64,000 nt of DNA from Promicromonospora iranensis (GTDB taxonomy: Bacteria; Actinomycetota; Actinomycetes; Actinomycetales; Cellulomonadaceae), in contig NZ_JAJQMN010000004.1 in the NCBI RefSeq assembly GCF_028994775.1, positions 124,001-188,000 of the forward strand. Direction: 5' to 3'. A program made the position numbers and the translations under genes. The notes below the pieces were generated by a model. The model made no database searches. It was given only the letters and a program-made list of their open reading frames with translations, and had not been told where the DNA came from. Positions 52,418 through 62,045 of this stretch are shown piece after piece (the stretch's first letter is position 1; each line of letters starts with the position of its first letter).

Positions 52418-53827
52418 TCAGAGCGCCTGCACGATCAGTTCCACCTGGTCCTTCGCGTCGCCGAACAACATGGCGGTGTTCTCACGGAAGAACAGCGGGT
52501 TCTGCACGCCGGCGTAGCCGGTCGCCATGGACCGCTTGAAGACCACCACCTCGCGAGCCTGCCACACCTCGAGCACCGGCATGCCCGCGATGGGCGACGC
52601 CGGGTCGTCCTGCGCGGCCGGGTTGACCGTGTCGTTGGCGCCGATCACCAGCACGACGTCGGTACCGGGGAAGTCGTCGTTGATCTCGTCCATGCCGAGC
52701 ACCTGGTCGTACGGCACCTTCGCCTCGGCGAGCAGCACGTTCATGTGGCCGGGCAGTCGGCCCGCCACCGGGTGGATGCCGAACCGCACGGTGGTCCCCC
52801 GCGCCGTGAGCCGCGCGACCAGGTCGGCCACCGGGTACTGCGCCTTCGCCACCGCCATGCCGTAGCCGGGCACGACGATCACCGAGCGGGCGGCGGTCAG
52901 GCGGTCGGCCACCTCGAGCGCCGTCGTCTCGCGGTAGGAGCCCGGTTCGGCGACGCCGCCCTGGGCGACGGTGCCCGTCCCGGCGCCGAACCCGCCGAGG
53001 ATCACGCTGACGAACGACCGGTTCATCGCCCGGCACATCAGGTAGCTGAGGATCGCACCCGACGAGCCGACGAGCGCGCCGGTGATGATGAGCAGGTCGT
53101 TGCCGAGCATGAACCCCGCAGCGGCGGCCGCCCACCCGGAGTAGGAGTTCAGCATCGAGACGACGACGGGCATGTCGCCCCCGCCGATCGCTGCCACGAG
53201 GTGCCAGCCCAGCGCCAGGGCCACGGCCGTCATGAGCAGCAGCGGGAGCAGGCCCGCGCTGCCCGCCACGAGGAACCACCAGAGCAGCCCGCCGCACGCG
53301 ACGACGGCGGCGAGGTTGAGCCAGTTGCGGCCCGGAAGCATCAGCGGCGACGACCTCAGCCGCGCCGACAGCTTCCCGAACGCCACCACGGAGCCGGTGA
53401 ACGTCACGGCGCCGATCAGCACGCCGAGGAACACCTCGACCAGGTGCACGGTGCTCCCGGCGCCTCCCGTGTGGGGCTCGGTCAGGTAGGACCCGAAGCC
53501 CACGAGGACCGCCGCCGCGCCCACGAACGAGTGCAGCAGCGCGATGAGCTCGGGCATCTGCGTCATCTCGACGGTCCGCGCCCGCCAGGTGCCCACTGCC
53601 GCGCCCACCAGGAGCACGAGCAGGATCAGGCCGGCGGTCACGCCGACGGGCCGCTCGGACCGGTCCAGGGCGAGCGCCACGGTCGCCGCGAGGGCGAGCC
53701 CCATGCCGGTCATGCCGAGCAGGACGCCGCGCCGCGCGGTCTCCTGCTTCGACAGCCCGGCCAGGGACAGCACGAACAGCACCGCCGCCACGAGGTAGAC
53801 GGCCTGGACCACTGACTCGACGGTCAT
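52418..53827 (-). CDS. pntB: NAD(P) transhydrogenase subunit beta
   Basis: 469 aa. The N-terminal membrane domain (about 1-270, eight or nine helices) is followed by the NADP-binding domain III ([50 protein letters not shown]). With PntA it couples proton flow to hydride transfer from NADH to NADP. ATG 53827 overlaps the pntA stop by 4 bp (ATGA). The frame is open upstream to 55507, but that part is antisense-like noise inside pntA. Confidence 0.95.
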   Translation of the reverse strand: MTVESVVQAVYLVAAVLFVLSLAGLSKQETARRGVLLGMTGMGLALAATVALALDRSERPVGVTAGLILLVLLVGAAVGTWRARTVEMTQMPELIALLHSFVGAAAVLVGFGSYLTEPHTGGAGSTVHLVEVFLGVLIGAVTFTGSVVAFGKLSARLRSSPLMLPGRNWLNLAAVVACGGLLWWFLVAGSAGLLPLLLMTAVALALGWHLVAAIGGGDMPVVVSMLNSYSGWAAAAAGFMLGNDLLIITGALVGSSGAILSYLMCRAMNRSFVSVILGGFGAGTGTVAQGGVAEPGSYRETTALEVADRLTAARSVIVVPGYGMAVAKAQYPVADLVARLTARGTTVRFGIHPVAGRLPGHMNVLLAEAKVPYDQVLGMDEINDDFPGTDVVLVIGANDTVNPAAQDDPASPIAGMPVLEVWQAREVVVFKRSMATGYAGVQNPLFFRENTAMLFGDAKDQVELIVQAL

Positions 53828-55452
53828 CGGTTGCTCCCCTCGGCGGTGTCGCCCCTGCGGAACATCCCGAGCATGCGGTGGGTCACGAGGAATCCACCGA
53901 AGATGTTGATGCTCGCGACCGCCGAGGCGAGCACGGCCAGCGTGGTCACCACCGGGTCGGACGAGCCGATCTGCAGCATCCCACCGACGAGGATGATCCC
54001 GGAGATGGCGTTGGTCTGGGACATGAGCGGGGTGTGCAGGGCGTGGCTGACGTGCGAGATCACGTAGAACCCGACGACGACGGCGAGCGCCAGCACGGTG
54101 AAGTGCGCCGCCTGCTCGGCGGGTGAGGCCGCCACGGCGAGCACGGCGAGCAGCGCGCCGAGCATCAGCAGCCCGTTCCGGACCGCCGGCCGCGCCCGAA
54201 CCGTGGGTCCAGCTTTTCGAGACCCTGTGGTCTCGGCAAGCCCGGCCCGCGATGACGGGTCGGCCACCGAGGCCGGTCCACCCGGCGCCGTCGGTGCGGA
54301 CACCGCCACCGGCGGTGGCGGCCACAGCACCTCGCCGCCCGCGGCGACGGTCATCCCGCGCACGACGACGTCCTCCTGGTCGAGCGCGAGGCGGCCGTCC
54401 CGGCCCGGGGTGCCGAGCTGGACCAGGTTGGCGACCGCCGTGCCGAGCAGCTCGGAGGTGTGCCGGGGCATCCGGTCGGGCAGGTCGGTCCAGCCGAGGA
54501 TCACCACGCCGTTGTCGCTGACGACCCGGCGTCCCGGCACCGTCAGCTCGCAGTTGCCGCCACCGGGCGCAGCGAGGTCGACGATCACGCTGCCCGGCCG
54601 CATGGTCGCGACCATCTCGGCGGTGATCGTGGTGGGCGCGGTACCGCGCACGAGCGCCGTCGTGATCACGATGTCTGCGGCGGCGGTCTCGACGGCGTAG
54701 GCGCGCAGCGCCGCTGCCTCCTGGTCGGTGGTGAGCGCCGAGGCGTAGCCGTCGGCGCTGACCTGCTGCGCGGCATCGTCGGCCCGGACCACCGTCGCGC
54801 CCATGGACTCGATCTGCTCGGCGGCCTCCGGCCGCACGTCGAAGGCGCGTACCTGCGCGCCGAGGCTGCCGGCCGCGCCGATGGCCGCGAGCCCGGCCAC
54901 TCCGGCGCCGATCACGAAGACGTTCGCGGGCGGTGTGGTGCCGGCCGCGGTGACCTGGCCGGAGAACATGCCGCCGAACTCGGCCGCGGCCTCGACGACC
55001 GCCCGGTACCCCGCGACGTTCGACAGCGCGCTGAGCACGTCGAGCGACTGCGCCCGGGAGATGCGCGGCACGGCGTCCAGGGCGAGGGCCGTGACGCCGC
55101 GGTTGGCGAGCGCGCGCACCAGGTCGGGTCGGGCGGCGGGGGCGATCTGGGCGATCAGCACCGCGCCGATCCGCAGCCCGTCCGGGCCGCGCGCGCCCGG
55201 CCGCAGCCCCGCGGGGCCGGGTGTGGCGAGCGCGTCCGGCGCGCGGGTGACCGTCACGACGTCGGCGGCCCACGCCTCGGCGTCGGGCACGACGGCGGCA
55301 CCTGCCGCCTGGTACGCGGCGTCGGGAAAGCCCGCGCCGGCTCCGGCGCCGGCCGCGACCACCACGTCGTAGCCGAGACCGACCAGCCGGGCGGTGGTCG
55401 TCGGGGTGGCGGGCACGAGCGGCCCGCCGTCGTCCGGGATACCGATGCGCAT
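53824..55452 (-). CDS. pntA: NAD(P) transhydrogenase subunit alpha
   Basis: 542 aa. The NAD-binding domain I fills about 1-375 ([47 protein letters not shown]), followed by a linker and a four-helix membrane part from about 435 ([27 protein letters not shown]). Domain I and the membrane segment are fused as in E. coli. ATG 55452 has a GAGAGGGG site; the frame continues to 55470. The linker carries a short palindromic repeat (54211-54241). Confidence 0.94.
   Translation of the reverse strand: MRIGIPDDGGPLVPATPTTTARLVGLGYDVVVAAGAGAGAGFPDAAYQAAGAAVVPDAEAWAADVVTVTRAPDALATPGPAGLRPGARGPDGLRIGAVLIAQIAPAARPDLVRALANRGVTALALDAVPRISRAQSLDVLSALSNVAGYRAVVEAAAEFGGMFSGQVTAAGTTPPANVFVIGAGVAGLAAIGAAGSLGAQVRAFDVRPEAAEQIESMGATVVRADDAAQQVSADGYASALTTDQEAAALRAYAVETAAADIVITTALVRGTAPTTITAEMVATMRPGSVIVDLAAPGGGNCELTVPGRRVVSDNGVVILGWTDLPDRMPRHTSELLGTAVANLVQLGTPGRDGRLALDQEDVVVRGMTVAAGGEVLWPPPPVAVSAPTAPGGPASVADPSSRAGLAETTGSRKAGPTVRARPAVRNGLLMLGALLAVLAVAASPAEQAAHFTVLALAVVVGFYVISHVSHALHTPLMSQTNAISGIILVGGMLQIGSSDPVVTTLAVLASAVASINIFGGFLVTHRMLGMFRRGDTAEGSNR
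54211..54241. repeat. Palindromic micro-repeat in the pntA linker
   Basis: GAGACC (54219-54224) and GGTCTC (54229-54234) flank CTGT, with partial outer pairing of CTTTTC and GGCAAG. It reads in frame as LAETTGSRK between domain I and the membrane part. Confidence 0.5.
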
Positions 55453-55516
55453 GTGGCCCCTCTCGCTCACGTGCGCAACCTACCGCCCGCACGGCCGGTC
55501 CGGGCACACGCCGGCG

Positions 55517-56890
55517 CTATGCCGAGTCCACGGGCGTCGGGAAGGTGACCGGGAGGCTCACCGGCTGACGGATCCACAGCGACTGGTCCCAGGTGACGTC
55601 GGTCGCGGGGATCCGCAGGACGACGTCGAGCCGGCGCAGGATGGTCTCGACGGCGATCCGCGCGATCACGCGCGCCGTCCGGGGCGCCGGGCACGCGTGC
55701 GGGCCGGTGCCGAACGACACGTGAGCGCGGCTGCCGACGTGGTCCCACGGGTCGCCGGTGTCCATCCGGGGGTCGGTGTTCGCGGCGTGGATCGCGAGGA
55801 CGAGCGGGTCGCCGGCGGCGATGAGCTTGCCGTCCAGCACGATGTCCTGCCGGGCGAACCGGGGCAGGGTGTGGATGGTCGGCGTGGAGCGCCACAGGAC
55901 CTCGTCCATGGCGTTGTCCAGGTCGATGCGGCCGCCGTGCAGCCGGCCCGAGAACCGCGTGTCGGTGAGGGTCAGGAGCAGCGTCTGCGCGACCCAGGCG
56001 GTCAGCGTCAGGTTGCCCGAGTAGGCCACGAGCAGCAGGGTGTGCACCACCTCGACGTCCGCGCGCATGTTCGGGTGCGCGACCAGCGAGCTGGCGAGGT
56101 CGCGCTGCGGTGACCTGCGGCGGGCCGCCACGAGGCCGCCGAGCATCCCGTCGACCTCGGCCACCGCCTGTGCGGCGTCGGCCCCGCCGCCGGCGACCTG
56201 GCGCGTCAGGTCGAACAGGCGCTGCCCGTCCTCCGGGTCGAACCCGATCATGTCGGCGACGACGAGGAAGGGGATGACCGACGCGTACTCGAACATCAGG
56301 TCCGCGCGACCGCGGTCCTCGAAGCGGTCGATGAGGAGGTTGCACAGCGAACGGGTCTTCGAGGCGGTGATCCCCTCGGAGAGCTGCTGGAACGCGTCGT
56401 CGAGAGGTTCGCGCAGGCGCTGGCGCAGCGCGCCGTCGGTGTGGTTCGCGGCGAACCGCTGCTGCGACGTGAGGATCGGGCGCAGGCCCGACGTCGGGGG
56501 CAGGCCACCGCGCGCATGCCCGTTCCACGTCCGGGGGTCGGTCGCGAAGACATGCTCGTTGCGCATGATGTCGTAGACGAGCCGCTGCCCCATGACGAGC
56601 CAGGCCCGCACGCCAGGCTCCAGCTCGACGGGGGCCACCTCGCCCCACTCGCTCTCGAGCTCGTCGTAGAACACGCGCGGGTCCGGCATACCCGACGCGC
56701 GGACCAGCGGCTTCGGCTTCGCGACCCCGCTGAGCCGCACCGGCCTGGTGCCGGGCCACGGGCTGTCCTGCGTGCCGCGCTTGTCATCGAGCAATGTGGC
56801 CGGCCCTCTCGGTGCAGGGATCGGACCCGGGACGACGGGCCGAGGACCTGAGGGTACTTGCCGGATTTGGTCCAATTCAGGTAAATTCAT
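55517..56890 (-). CDS. Cytochrome P450 with tryptophan in place of the ExxR arginine (CYP157-like)
   Basis: 457 aa, about 50 residues longer than usual at the N-terminus. The haem loop FGTGPHACPAPRTAR puts the ligand Cys at residue 400. The K-helix reads DEVLWRSTP: Glu 330 is kept but the Arg of ExxR is Trp 333. The I-helix stretch AYSGNLTLTAW lacks the usual acid before Thr. Loss of ExxR is known for the Streptomyces CYP157 family (EQSLW), which this resembles. No conservon genes, ferredoxin or reductase lie nearby. ATG 56890 is chosen; in-frame sequence to 56956 exists. It is divergent from an IclR gene. Confidence 0.85.
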   Translation of the reverse strand: MNLPELDQIRQVPSGPRPVVPGPIPAPRGPATLLDDKRGTQDSPWPGTRPVRLSGVAKPKPLVRASGMPDPRVFYDELESEWGEVAPVELEPGVRAWLVMGQRLVYDIMRNEHVFATDPRTWNGHARGGLPPTSGLRPILTSQQRFAANHTDGALRQRLREPLDDAFQQLSEGITASKTRSLCNLLIDRFEDRGRADLMFEYASVIPFLVVADMIGFDPEDGQRLFDLTRQVAGGGADAAQAVAEVDGMLGGLVAARRRSPQRDLASSLVAHPNMRADVEVVHTLLLVAYSGNLTLTAWVAQTLLLTLTDTRFSGRLHGGRIDLDNAMDEVLWRSTPTIHTLPRFARQDIVLDGKLIAAGDPLVLAIHAANTDPRMDTGDPWDHVGSRAHVSFGTGPHACPAPRTARVIARIAVETILRRLDVVLRIPATDVTWDQSLWIRQPVSLPVTFPTPVDSA

Positions 56891-57104
56891 GGATTCGCCG
56901 TATCTGTGCAGTCGTCGTTGATCGCCCAGGGGTGAACCCGCCCGTGTTCCCACCATGCATCGTGACCTCGGCCACGCCCGTGGCTACGATGTCCGCGAGG
57001 GCACAGACACTGTCGCACCCTCGATCGACCCTGTCGAGACCCATCCGGACAGGACCTGCAGTCGAAACGAACGCCGGCACTCCGCCGACGAGCAAGGGGG
57101 GCAC

Positions 57105-57866
57105 ATGACACTGGACGCCGACCGGGAACGCCCGGACGACCTGGTGCAGAGTGTGGCCCGCGCCTTCCGCGTCCTGGAGGTCGTGACCCGCTCTCCAGGG
57201 CTGCCGGTCAAGGCGATCGCGCGCCGCAGCGGGCTCAATCTCTCCACCACGTATCACCTGGTGCGGACGCTCGCGTACAAGGGCTACGTGACCCGTCTCA
57301 AGGACGGCACGTACGACGTCGGCGATCAGGTGAGCCAGCGGTTCTACGAACAGCTCGGCTCGCTCGGCCGCGGCCCGGACACGCGCAAGGTGCTGCGCCA
57401 CCTCGCGCAGAGCACCGGCTACAGCGCGTACCTCGGCCGCATCAGCGCCGGCCGGGTGGTCGTCGTCGACTATGCCGAGGCCCCCGGCTCCCCGTACCTG
57501 GAGGATCTGGAGCGCGGGCTCGACGTCTCCGCCCATGCCACCGCGCTCGGCAAGGCTCTGCTGCTCGGCATCTCCCGCCGAGAGCGCTACGATCTGGTGG
57601 TCGACGCCGGGATGCGCAAGTTCACCGCGCGTACCGCCGCCGACATCTCCGCGCTCGACGCACAGCTGGCCCGGCTGCAGCCGGACAGGGTCGTCGAGGA
57701 GCACGGCGAGTTCCGCGACGACATCACCTGTGCCGCCCACCTGGTCCCCCGCCGCGCCCACGACGACACCGCCTGGGCGGTCGGGCTCAGCATCCCCGGC
57801 GAAGTGGTGCCTCAGCAGGCCCGCCGGGAGCTGAGCATGGTGGCCGGAGACCTCGCGCGGGCCTGA
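57105..57866 (+). CDS. IclR family transcriptional regulator
   Basis: 253 aa. The N-terminal winged helix (RAFRVLEVVTRSPGLPVKAIARRSGLNLSTTYHLVRTL) is followed by the effector domain (SAHATALGKALLLGISRRE, DDITCAAHLVPRR, AWAVGLSIPG). ATG 57105 has an AGGGGGG site. The 214-bp space shared with the divergent P450 gene would hold both promoters, so control of the P450 is plausible. A 12-bp tandem repeat follows the stop. Confidence 0.88.
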   Translation: MTLDADRERPDDLVQSVARAFRVLEVVTRSPGLPVKAIARRSGLNLSTTYHLVRTLAYKGYVTRLKDGTYDVGDQVSQRFYEQLGSLGRGPDTRKVLRHLAQSTGYSAYLGRISAGRVVVVDYAEAPGSPYLEDLERGLDVSAHATALGKALLLGISRRERYDLVVDAGMRKFTARTAADISALDAQLARLQPDRVVEEHGEFRDDITCAAHLVPRRAHDDTAWAVGLSIPGEVVPQQARRELSMVAGDLARA

Positions 57867-57889
57867 CCGGCCATACCGCCAGCCGCACC

Positions 57890-57925
57890 GACCAGCACGT
57901 CGACCAGCACGTCGACCAGGAGCAG
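57890..57925. repeat. 12-bp tandem repeat between convergent genes
   Basis: GACCAGCACGTC occurs at 57890-57901 and 57902-57913, then GACCAGGAGCAG at 57914-57925. It lies between the IclR and CMD stops. Confidence 0.85.
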
Positions 57926-57979
57926 GCAGGACCACCGCGACGTCCGTCGGCTGCTCCGGCTCGGCGAGCCCGTGGGTTG

Positions 57980-58606
57980 CTACGGCTCGGAGACCTCGGC
58001 GAGCGCGCCGCCGAGCGGAACCTCGCACCGGTCGCTGAAGCCCTGTGCGCTCAGGCCCATCGTCGCGTTGATGCGGCTGCGGAGGTTCTCCACGGCGACG
58101 ATCGCGACCAGCTCCGTGAAGGCCTCCTCGCCGAGCGCCGTGACCAGGCGCGCGACGAGCTCGTCGTCGGCCGTGGGCGGGGTGGCCGTCTCGGCCTCCG
58201 CGAGCGCCAGCACGTCTCGCTCCAGGTCGGTGAATCGCTCGCTAGACCGCCAGGCGGGGACGTCGTGCAGCTTGCCGGGGTCGATGTGCTCGTGCTCAGC
58301 CTCCCAGTAGCCGAAGTCCACGCACCATGTGCAACCGATGGCCACCGACGCGGCCATGATCGCGAGCGACTTCAGGCCGGGGTCCAGAGCCTTCCAGCCG
58401 CCGACGCCGAGCTCGGTGAGCGCATACGTCCGTGTCACCTTCCCGTGGTGCCCGACGGCGACCAGCGGGTCCAGCACCGCTCCGTACCGCCGGCGGGAGA
58501 ACGCCGCCATCACGCGATTGGTCAGGGTGTTCGGTATGCCGCCGGTGATCCTGGTGCTGATGCTGCGGGCGGGCTCGTTCGGTGTGCGGGACGGTGTGCG
58601 GGACAT
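57980..58606 (-). CDS. Carboxymuconolactone decarboxylase (AhpD-like) family protein
   Basis: 208 aa. IMAASVAIGCTWCVDFGYWEAE carries the CxxC and nearby His/Glu of the AhpD-type fold, and FTELVAIVAVENLRSRINATMG ends the helical domain. Members are peroxidase partners or lactone decarboxylases; the CxxC points to redox activity. ATG 58606 has GGAG 8 nt upstream. It is downstream of the DAG-kinase gene on the same strand, 88 bp away. Confidence 0.82.
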   Translation of the reverse strand: MSRTPSRTPNEPARSISTRITGGIPNTLTNRVMAAFSRRRYGAVLDPLVAVGHHGKVTRTYALTELGVGGWKALDPGLKSLAIMAASVAIGCTWCVDFGYWEAEHEHIDPGKLHDVPAWRSSERFTDLERDVLALAEAETATPPTADDELVARLVTALGEEAFTELVAIVAVENLRSRINATMGLSAQGFSDRCEVPLGGALAEVSEP

Positions 58607-58693
58607 GCGTCGGTCTCCGTTCGGTGACTGCTGGCGGACACCCTCCAGACCTCGTGGACCGCCGAAACCTGACACCGGCGCGCGGCAGCTCCG

Positions 58694-59611
58694 TCACACG
58701 GGGACGCAGAGGGTCAGCGACTCGCGGTGGGCCTCGACCGTCAGCGGCAGTGGGCCGGCGTGCTCGCCGTCCGCGTAGGCGACGAGGCCGGTCGGGGCCT
58801 CCAGCGTGATCGCCGAGGCGCGCAGCGTGGTCACGTCCGGGCGCCGGACGTGCGTGCCCGCCTTGATGAGGGAGTCGAACGCGAGCACCTTGAACCGGCC
58901 GACGGCGTGCACGAGGGTGACGTCCAGGAGCCCGTCCGCGGGGTCGGCGTCCGGGCAGATCGGCACGCCGCCGCCGTAGTACCGGGTCAGGCCGACGGCG
59001 AGCATGTAGCCGTCCTGCTGCAGCTGCGACGCGCCCGCGGGCCGCAGCCGGTAGCCGAACGTCCGCAGCCGCAGCCACTCGAGGTAGACGGCGACCTGGT
59101 AGCGCGCCGGACCCGTCGGCCATGTCATGCGGTTGGTGCGTTCGTTGGTGAGCGAGTCCAGCCCCGCGCACAGCACCGTGACGAAGTGGCGCACGGTGCC
59201 GTCGGCGGCGGTGACGGTGCCTGTGTCGACGCGGCGTCGGGCGCCGTCGAGCGCGAGGTCTGCGGCGGCCGCGGCGTCGGCGAGTGGTATGCCGTGCTCG
59301 CGGGCGAGGTCGTTGCCCGTGCCGCCGGGAACCACGGCCAGCGGGACGCCGGACTCCAGGAGGGGCGGCAGCACCGAGGAGATCGTCCCGTCGCCGCCGG
59401 CGACGACGAGCACCTCGGGGCGCTCGGCGACGGCCCTGCGGCCGAGCGCCGCCGTCTCGTCCCCGCTGCCGCCCTCGTAGACCCGCACGTCGGCGCCCCG
59501 GGCTCGCAGCCGCTCGACCGCGACCTGCCCGCTGTCGCCACCGGCACCACGCCCCGAGACGGGGTTCACGAGCACCGCGATGTGCCCGGTCCTACCGCCC
59601 CGCTCGGTCAT
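58694..59611 (-). CDS. Diacylglycerol kinase family lipid kinase
   Basis: 305 aa. VLVNPVSGRGAGGD, VVAGGDGTISSVLPPLLES (nucleotide loop GGDGT) and VVPGGTGNDLAREHGIP are diagnostic of the DagK/YegS family. ICPDADPADGLLDVTLV is the conserved lipid-side segment. It phosphorylates a lipid such as diacylglycerol or its ether analogue. ATG 59611 follows TAGGTT (59623-59618) by 6 nt (leaderless). It is 58 bp downstream of the AGPS-like gene on the same strand. Confidence 0.9.
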   Translation of the reverse strand: MTERGGRTGHIAVLVNPVSGRGAGGDSGQVAVERLRARGADVRVYEGGSGDETAALGRRAVAERPEVLVVAGGDGTISSVLPPLLESGVPLAVVPGGTGNDLAREHGIPLADAAAAADLALDGARRRVDTGTVTAADGTVRHFVTVLCAGLDSLTNERTNRMTWPTGPARYQVAVYLEWLRLRTFGYRLRPAGASQLQQDGYMLAVGLTRYYGGGVPICPDADPADGLLDVTLVHAVGRFKVLAFDSLIKAGTHVRRPDVTTLRASAITLEAPTGLVAYADGEHAGPLPLTVEAHRESLTLCVPV

Positions 59612-59669
59612 GGCCGAAACCTACCGGACCGTCGCCGGCCGGTCACCAACCGCCCGCACGCACCGCCGG

Positions 59670-61307
59670 TCAGCACTGCGCGGCCCGCGGGACGAGAGCA
59701 CCCGGGTTCATGATCCCGGCGGGGTCGAGCTCCGCCTGCGCCGCCCGGAGCATCCGGATCCCCGCCGAGCCGATCTCCTGCTCCAGCCACGGCGCGTGGT
59801 CCGACCCGACGCCGTGGTGGTGACTGATGGTTCCGCCTGCCGCCATGATGGCGTCGTTCACCCGCGACTTCACCCGCTCCCACGGTTCGAGCGGCTCGGC
59901 ACCGAGGCCGGCGATCACCGTGAAGTACAGCGAGGCACCCGTCGGGTACACGTGCGAGATGTGGCACAGGACGCGGTTCTTCGCGCGCTCCTCGGCGAAC
60001 CCGCCCGCGAGCGCCGCCGTGACCGCCTTCTTCAGCGCGTGCAGGTTCGACCAGGTGGTGGCCGTCTCCAGCGTCTCGCAGAACACCCCGTGGGCCAGCA
60101 GCGCGTCGCGGAGGTAGGGCGCCTTGAACCGGCCGTGGTCCCAGGAGGCGGCCAGCTTCGCGTCGGCGGGTTCACCGCCCGCCTCACGCAGCACGCGTCC
60201 GGTCGCCTCGCGGCGGGCGGCCGCGAGCTCGGCGGGCCCCTCGTGCAGGACGACGGCGGAGCAGCCCTGGGTGAGCGCCTTGCCGATGTTGCCGACCTGC
60301 GCCAGGGACACCGCTGTCTCGTCCTCGTCGGACAGGCGGATCACCGTGGGGCCCGTGCCGAGCTGCGCGACGCCCCGCAGCGCCTCCGCCCCGGCGGCGA
60401 AGCTGCCGAAGGTCCAGGCGTCGAACAGACGGGCCTCGGGGGTCGGGTGGATCCGGAGCCGCACCTGGGTGATCACACCGAACGTGCCCTCGGAGCCGAG
60501 GAACCAGCGCAGCAGGTCTGGTCCGGCCGCCGAACCGGGCGCCCGACCGAGGTCGAGCGTGCCCGTGGGGGTGACCACGCGCAGCCCGGTGACCATGGCA
60601 TCGAACCGCCCGTATCCGGCGGAGTTCTGCCCGGAGGACCGCATGGCGGCGAACCCGCCGAGCGTGGCGAACTCGAAGCTCTGCGGAAAGTGCCCGAGCT
60701 CGAAGCCGCGCTCTGCCAGGAACGTCTCGGCGGTGGGCGCCGTGGTGCCGGCCAGGAAGGTCGCCTCGTGGGTGAGCTCGTCGAACGACACCAGCCCGGA
60801 CAGCCTGCGCAGGTCGAGACTGACCACGCCCCGGTGCGGTCCGGCGTCGGGCTCCAGGCCGCCGGTCACCGCCGTGCCGCCGCCGAACGGCACCACGGCG
60901 AGGCCGCGCTCGACCGCGACGGCGAGGACCGCCGCCACCTCGTCCTCCGAGGCGGGCAGCACGACGGCGCCCGGCGCCGCCTGCTCAGCCTGCCGGCGCC
61001 GCAGCAGGTCCGGCGTGGACTTGCCGCCGGCGTGCAGCAGGCGCACGTCGTGGCCGGTGTCCACGTGGTCCTCGCCCACGGCCTTGGCCAGTGCCGCCAG
61101 GTCGTCGTCGGCCAGTGGTGGGCTGCTGATCGTCACCTCGGCGAGGCGCGGCGCGGGCGGCGCCTTGGGTGTGCGCCCGAGCACCGCGGCGAGCAGCAGC
61201 TTCACCCCGCCGGGGAGCCCGTGTGCTCGTGCCGGATCACCCCAGCCGTCCCAGCGCATGTAGGTGTGCTCGTGGTCCGGGCGTTCGTTGTCCGGCAGCG
61301 TGCTCAC
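59670..61307 (-). CDS. FAD-binding oxidase, alkyl-DHAP synthase-like
   Basis: 545 aa VAO/PCMH-fold flavoprotein. VVPFGGGTAVTGGLEPDAG and TLGGFAAMRSSGQNSAGYG bind FAD. ISHHHGVGSDHAPWL near the C-terminus matches the triple-His active-site segment of alkyldihydroxyacetonephosphate synthase (AGPS), the enzyme that makes the ether bond of plasmalogens. GTG 61307 has GGAGG 4 nt upstream. It is divergent from the TetR gene. The pairing with glpD and a lipid kinase fits glycerol-ether lipid chemistry, but oxidase activity on another hydroxy acid cannot be excluded. Confidence 0.85.
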   Translation of the reverse strand: MSTLPDNERPDHEHTYMRWDGWGDPARAHGLPGGVKLLLAAVLGRTPKAPPAPRLAEVTISSPPLADDDLAALAKAVGEDHVDTGHDVRLLHAGGKSTPDLLRRRQAEQAAPGAVVLPASEDEVAAVLAVAVERGLAVVPFGGGTAVTGGLEPDAGPHRGVVSLDLRRLSGLVSFDELTHEATFLAGTTAPTAETFLAERGFELGHFPQSFEFATLGGFAAMRSSGQNSAGYGRFDAMVTGLRVVTPTGTLDLGRAPGSAAGPDLLRWFLGSEGTFGVITQVRLRIHPTPEARLFDAWTFGSFAAGAEALRGVAQLGTGPTVIRLSDEDETAVSLAQVGNIGKALTQGCSAVVLHEGPAELAAARREATGRVLREAGGEPADAKLAASWDHGRFKAPYLRDALLAHGVFCETLETATTWSNLHALKKAVTAALAGGFAEERAKNRVLCHISHVYPTGASLYFTVIAGLGAEPLEPWERVKSRVNDAIMAAGGTISHHHGVGSDHAPWLEQEIGSAGIRMLRAAQAELDPAGIMNPGALVPRAAQC

Positions 61308-61384
61308 GCTTCCTCCGTGCTGGTTCGGCGGGTCGGTTCGACGGGTCCGGCGGGTCCGGCGGGTGTGGCACCCCATCGTGACCC

Positions 61385-61421
61385 GCGTTACAGTTTGACA
61401 CAAGATGACAATCCGTAACGC
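61385..61421. promoter_or_regulatory. Candidate TetR operator between the AGPS-like and tetR genes
   Basis: GCGTTAC (61385-61391) and GTAACGC (61415-61421) form an inverted repeat around an inner imperfect palindrome TTGACACAAGATGACAA (61395-61411). It spans the tetR start codon and a TACAGT hexamer at 61389-61394. The site is well placed to control both divergent genes. Confidence 0.5.
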
Positions 61422-62016
61422 AGCCCCGCAAGCAAGCGCCGCCGGCCCCGACGCCGGCCACGACCGCACGGAGGAACGCCTCCTGGAGGCCGCCACCGAG
61501 ATCGTCGCCACGCGCGGCACCCGTGGCCTGTCCATCAGCGAGCTCGCCCGGGCCGCCGGCGTCTCCCGGCCCACGGTCTACCGCCGCTGGGAGTCGGCCG
61601 ACGACGTGCTCCGTGCCCTCATCGCGCACCGCATGCAGCTCGTGATCACCGCGGTGGGCCCGGGCGCCGACGACCGCGCGGCCATCGTCGACCGGGTGGT
61701 CCGGTTCGGCGAGCTGTTCCACGCGGACGCCCTGTTCAGCCGCTTGCTGGGCACCGAGCCGGAGGTGTTCACCCGGTACGCCTTCCAGCGGATCGGCCGG
61801 TCGCAGCGCGTCATCCTCGAGTGGCTGGCCGCCAACATCACCACCGCCCAGGAGGGCGGGACGGTCCGGCCCGGTTCCGCGACCGACATGGCGGTCATGG
61901 TCCTGCTCCTCTCCCAGTCGGCGGTGTTCTCGCACAAGACGGTCACCACGGTGATCTCCGCCGACGCCCTGCGGGCCGAGCTCGCCCACGCCATCGACGG
62001 CTATCTCCGCCCCTGA
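61405..62016 (+). CDS. TetR family regulator of the glycerolipid cluster
   Basis: 203 aa. RLLEAATEIVATRGTRGLSI and AGVSRPTVYRRWESADDVLR form the DNA-binding domain; the C-terminal half ends HKTVTTVISADALRAELAHA. ATG 61405 has at most a 4-nt leader after the TACAGT hexamer. It lies 29 bp before glpD on the same strand. By position it should regulate both glpD and the divergent AGPS-like gene. Confidence 0.87.
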   Translation: MTIRNAAPQASAAGPDAGHDRTEERLLEAATEIVATRGTRGLSISELARAAGVSRPTVYRRWESADDVLRALIAHRMQLVITAVGPGADDRAAIVDRVVRFGELFHADALFSRLLGTEPEVFTRYAFQRIGRSQRVILEWLAANITTAQEGGTVRPGSATDMAVMVLLLSQSAVFSHKTVTTVISADALRAELAHAIDGYLRP

Positions 62017-62045
62017 CCCGGGCACCCACACCGGAAGCAGGACCG

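Noticed and set aside
53828-55507. Open frame fusing an N-terminal extension to PntB
   Set aside because: The extra 560 codons overlap pntA out of frame and read as Arg/Gly noise. PntB starts at 53827 by ATGA overlap with pntA.
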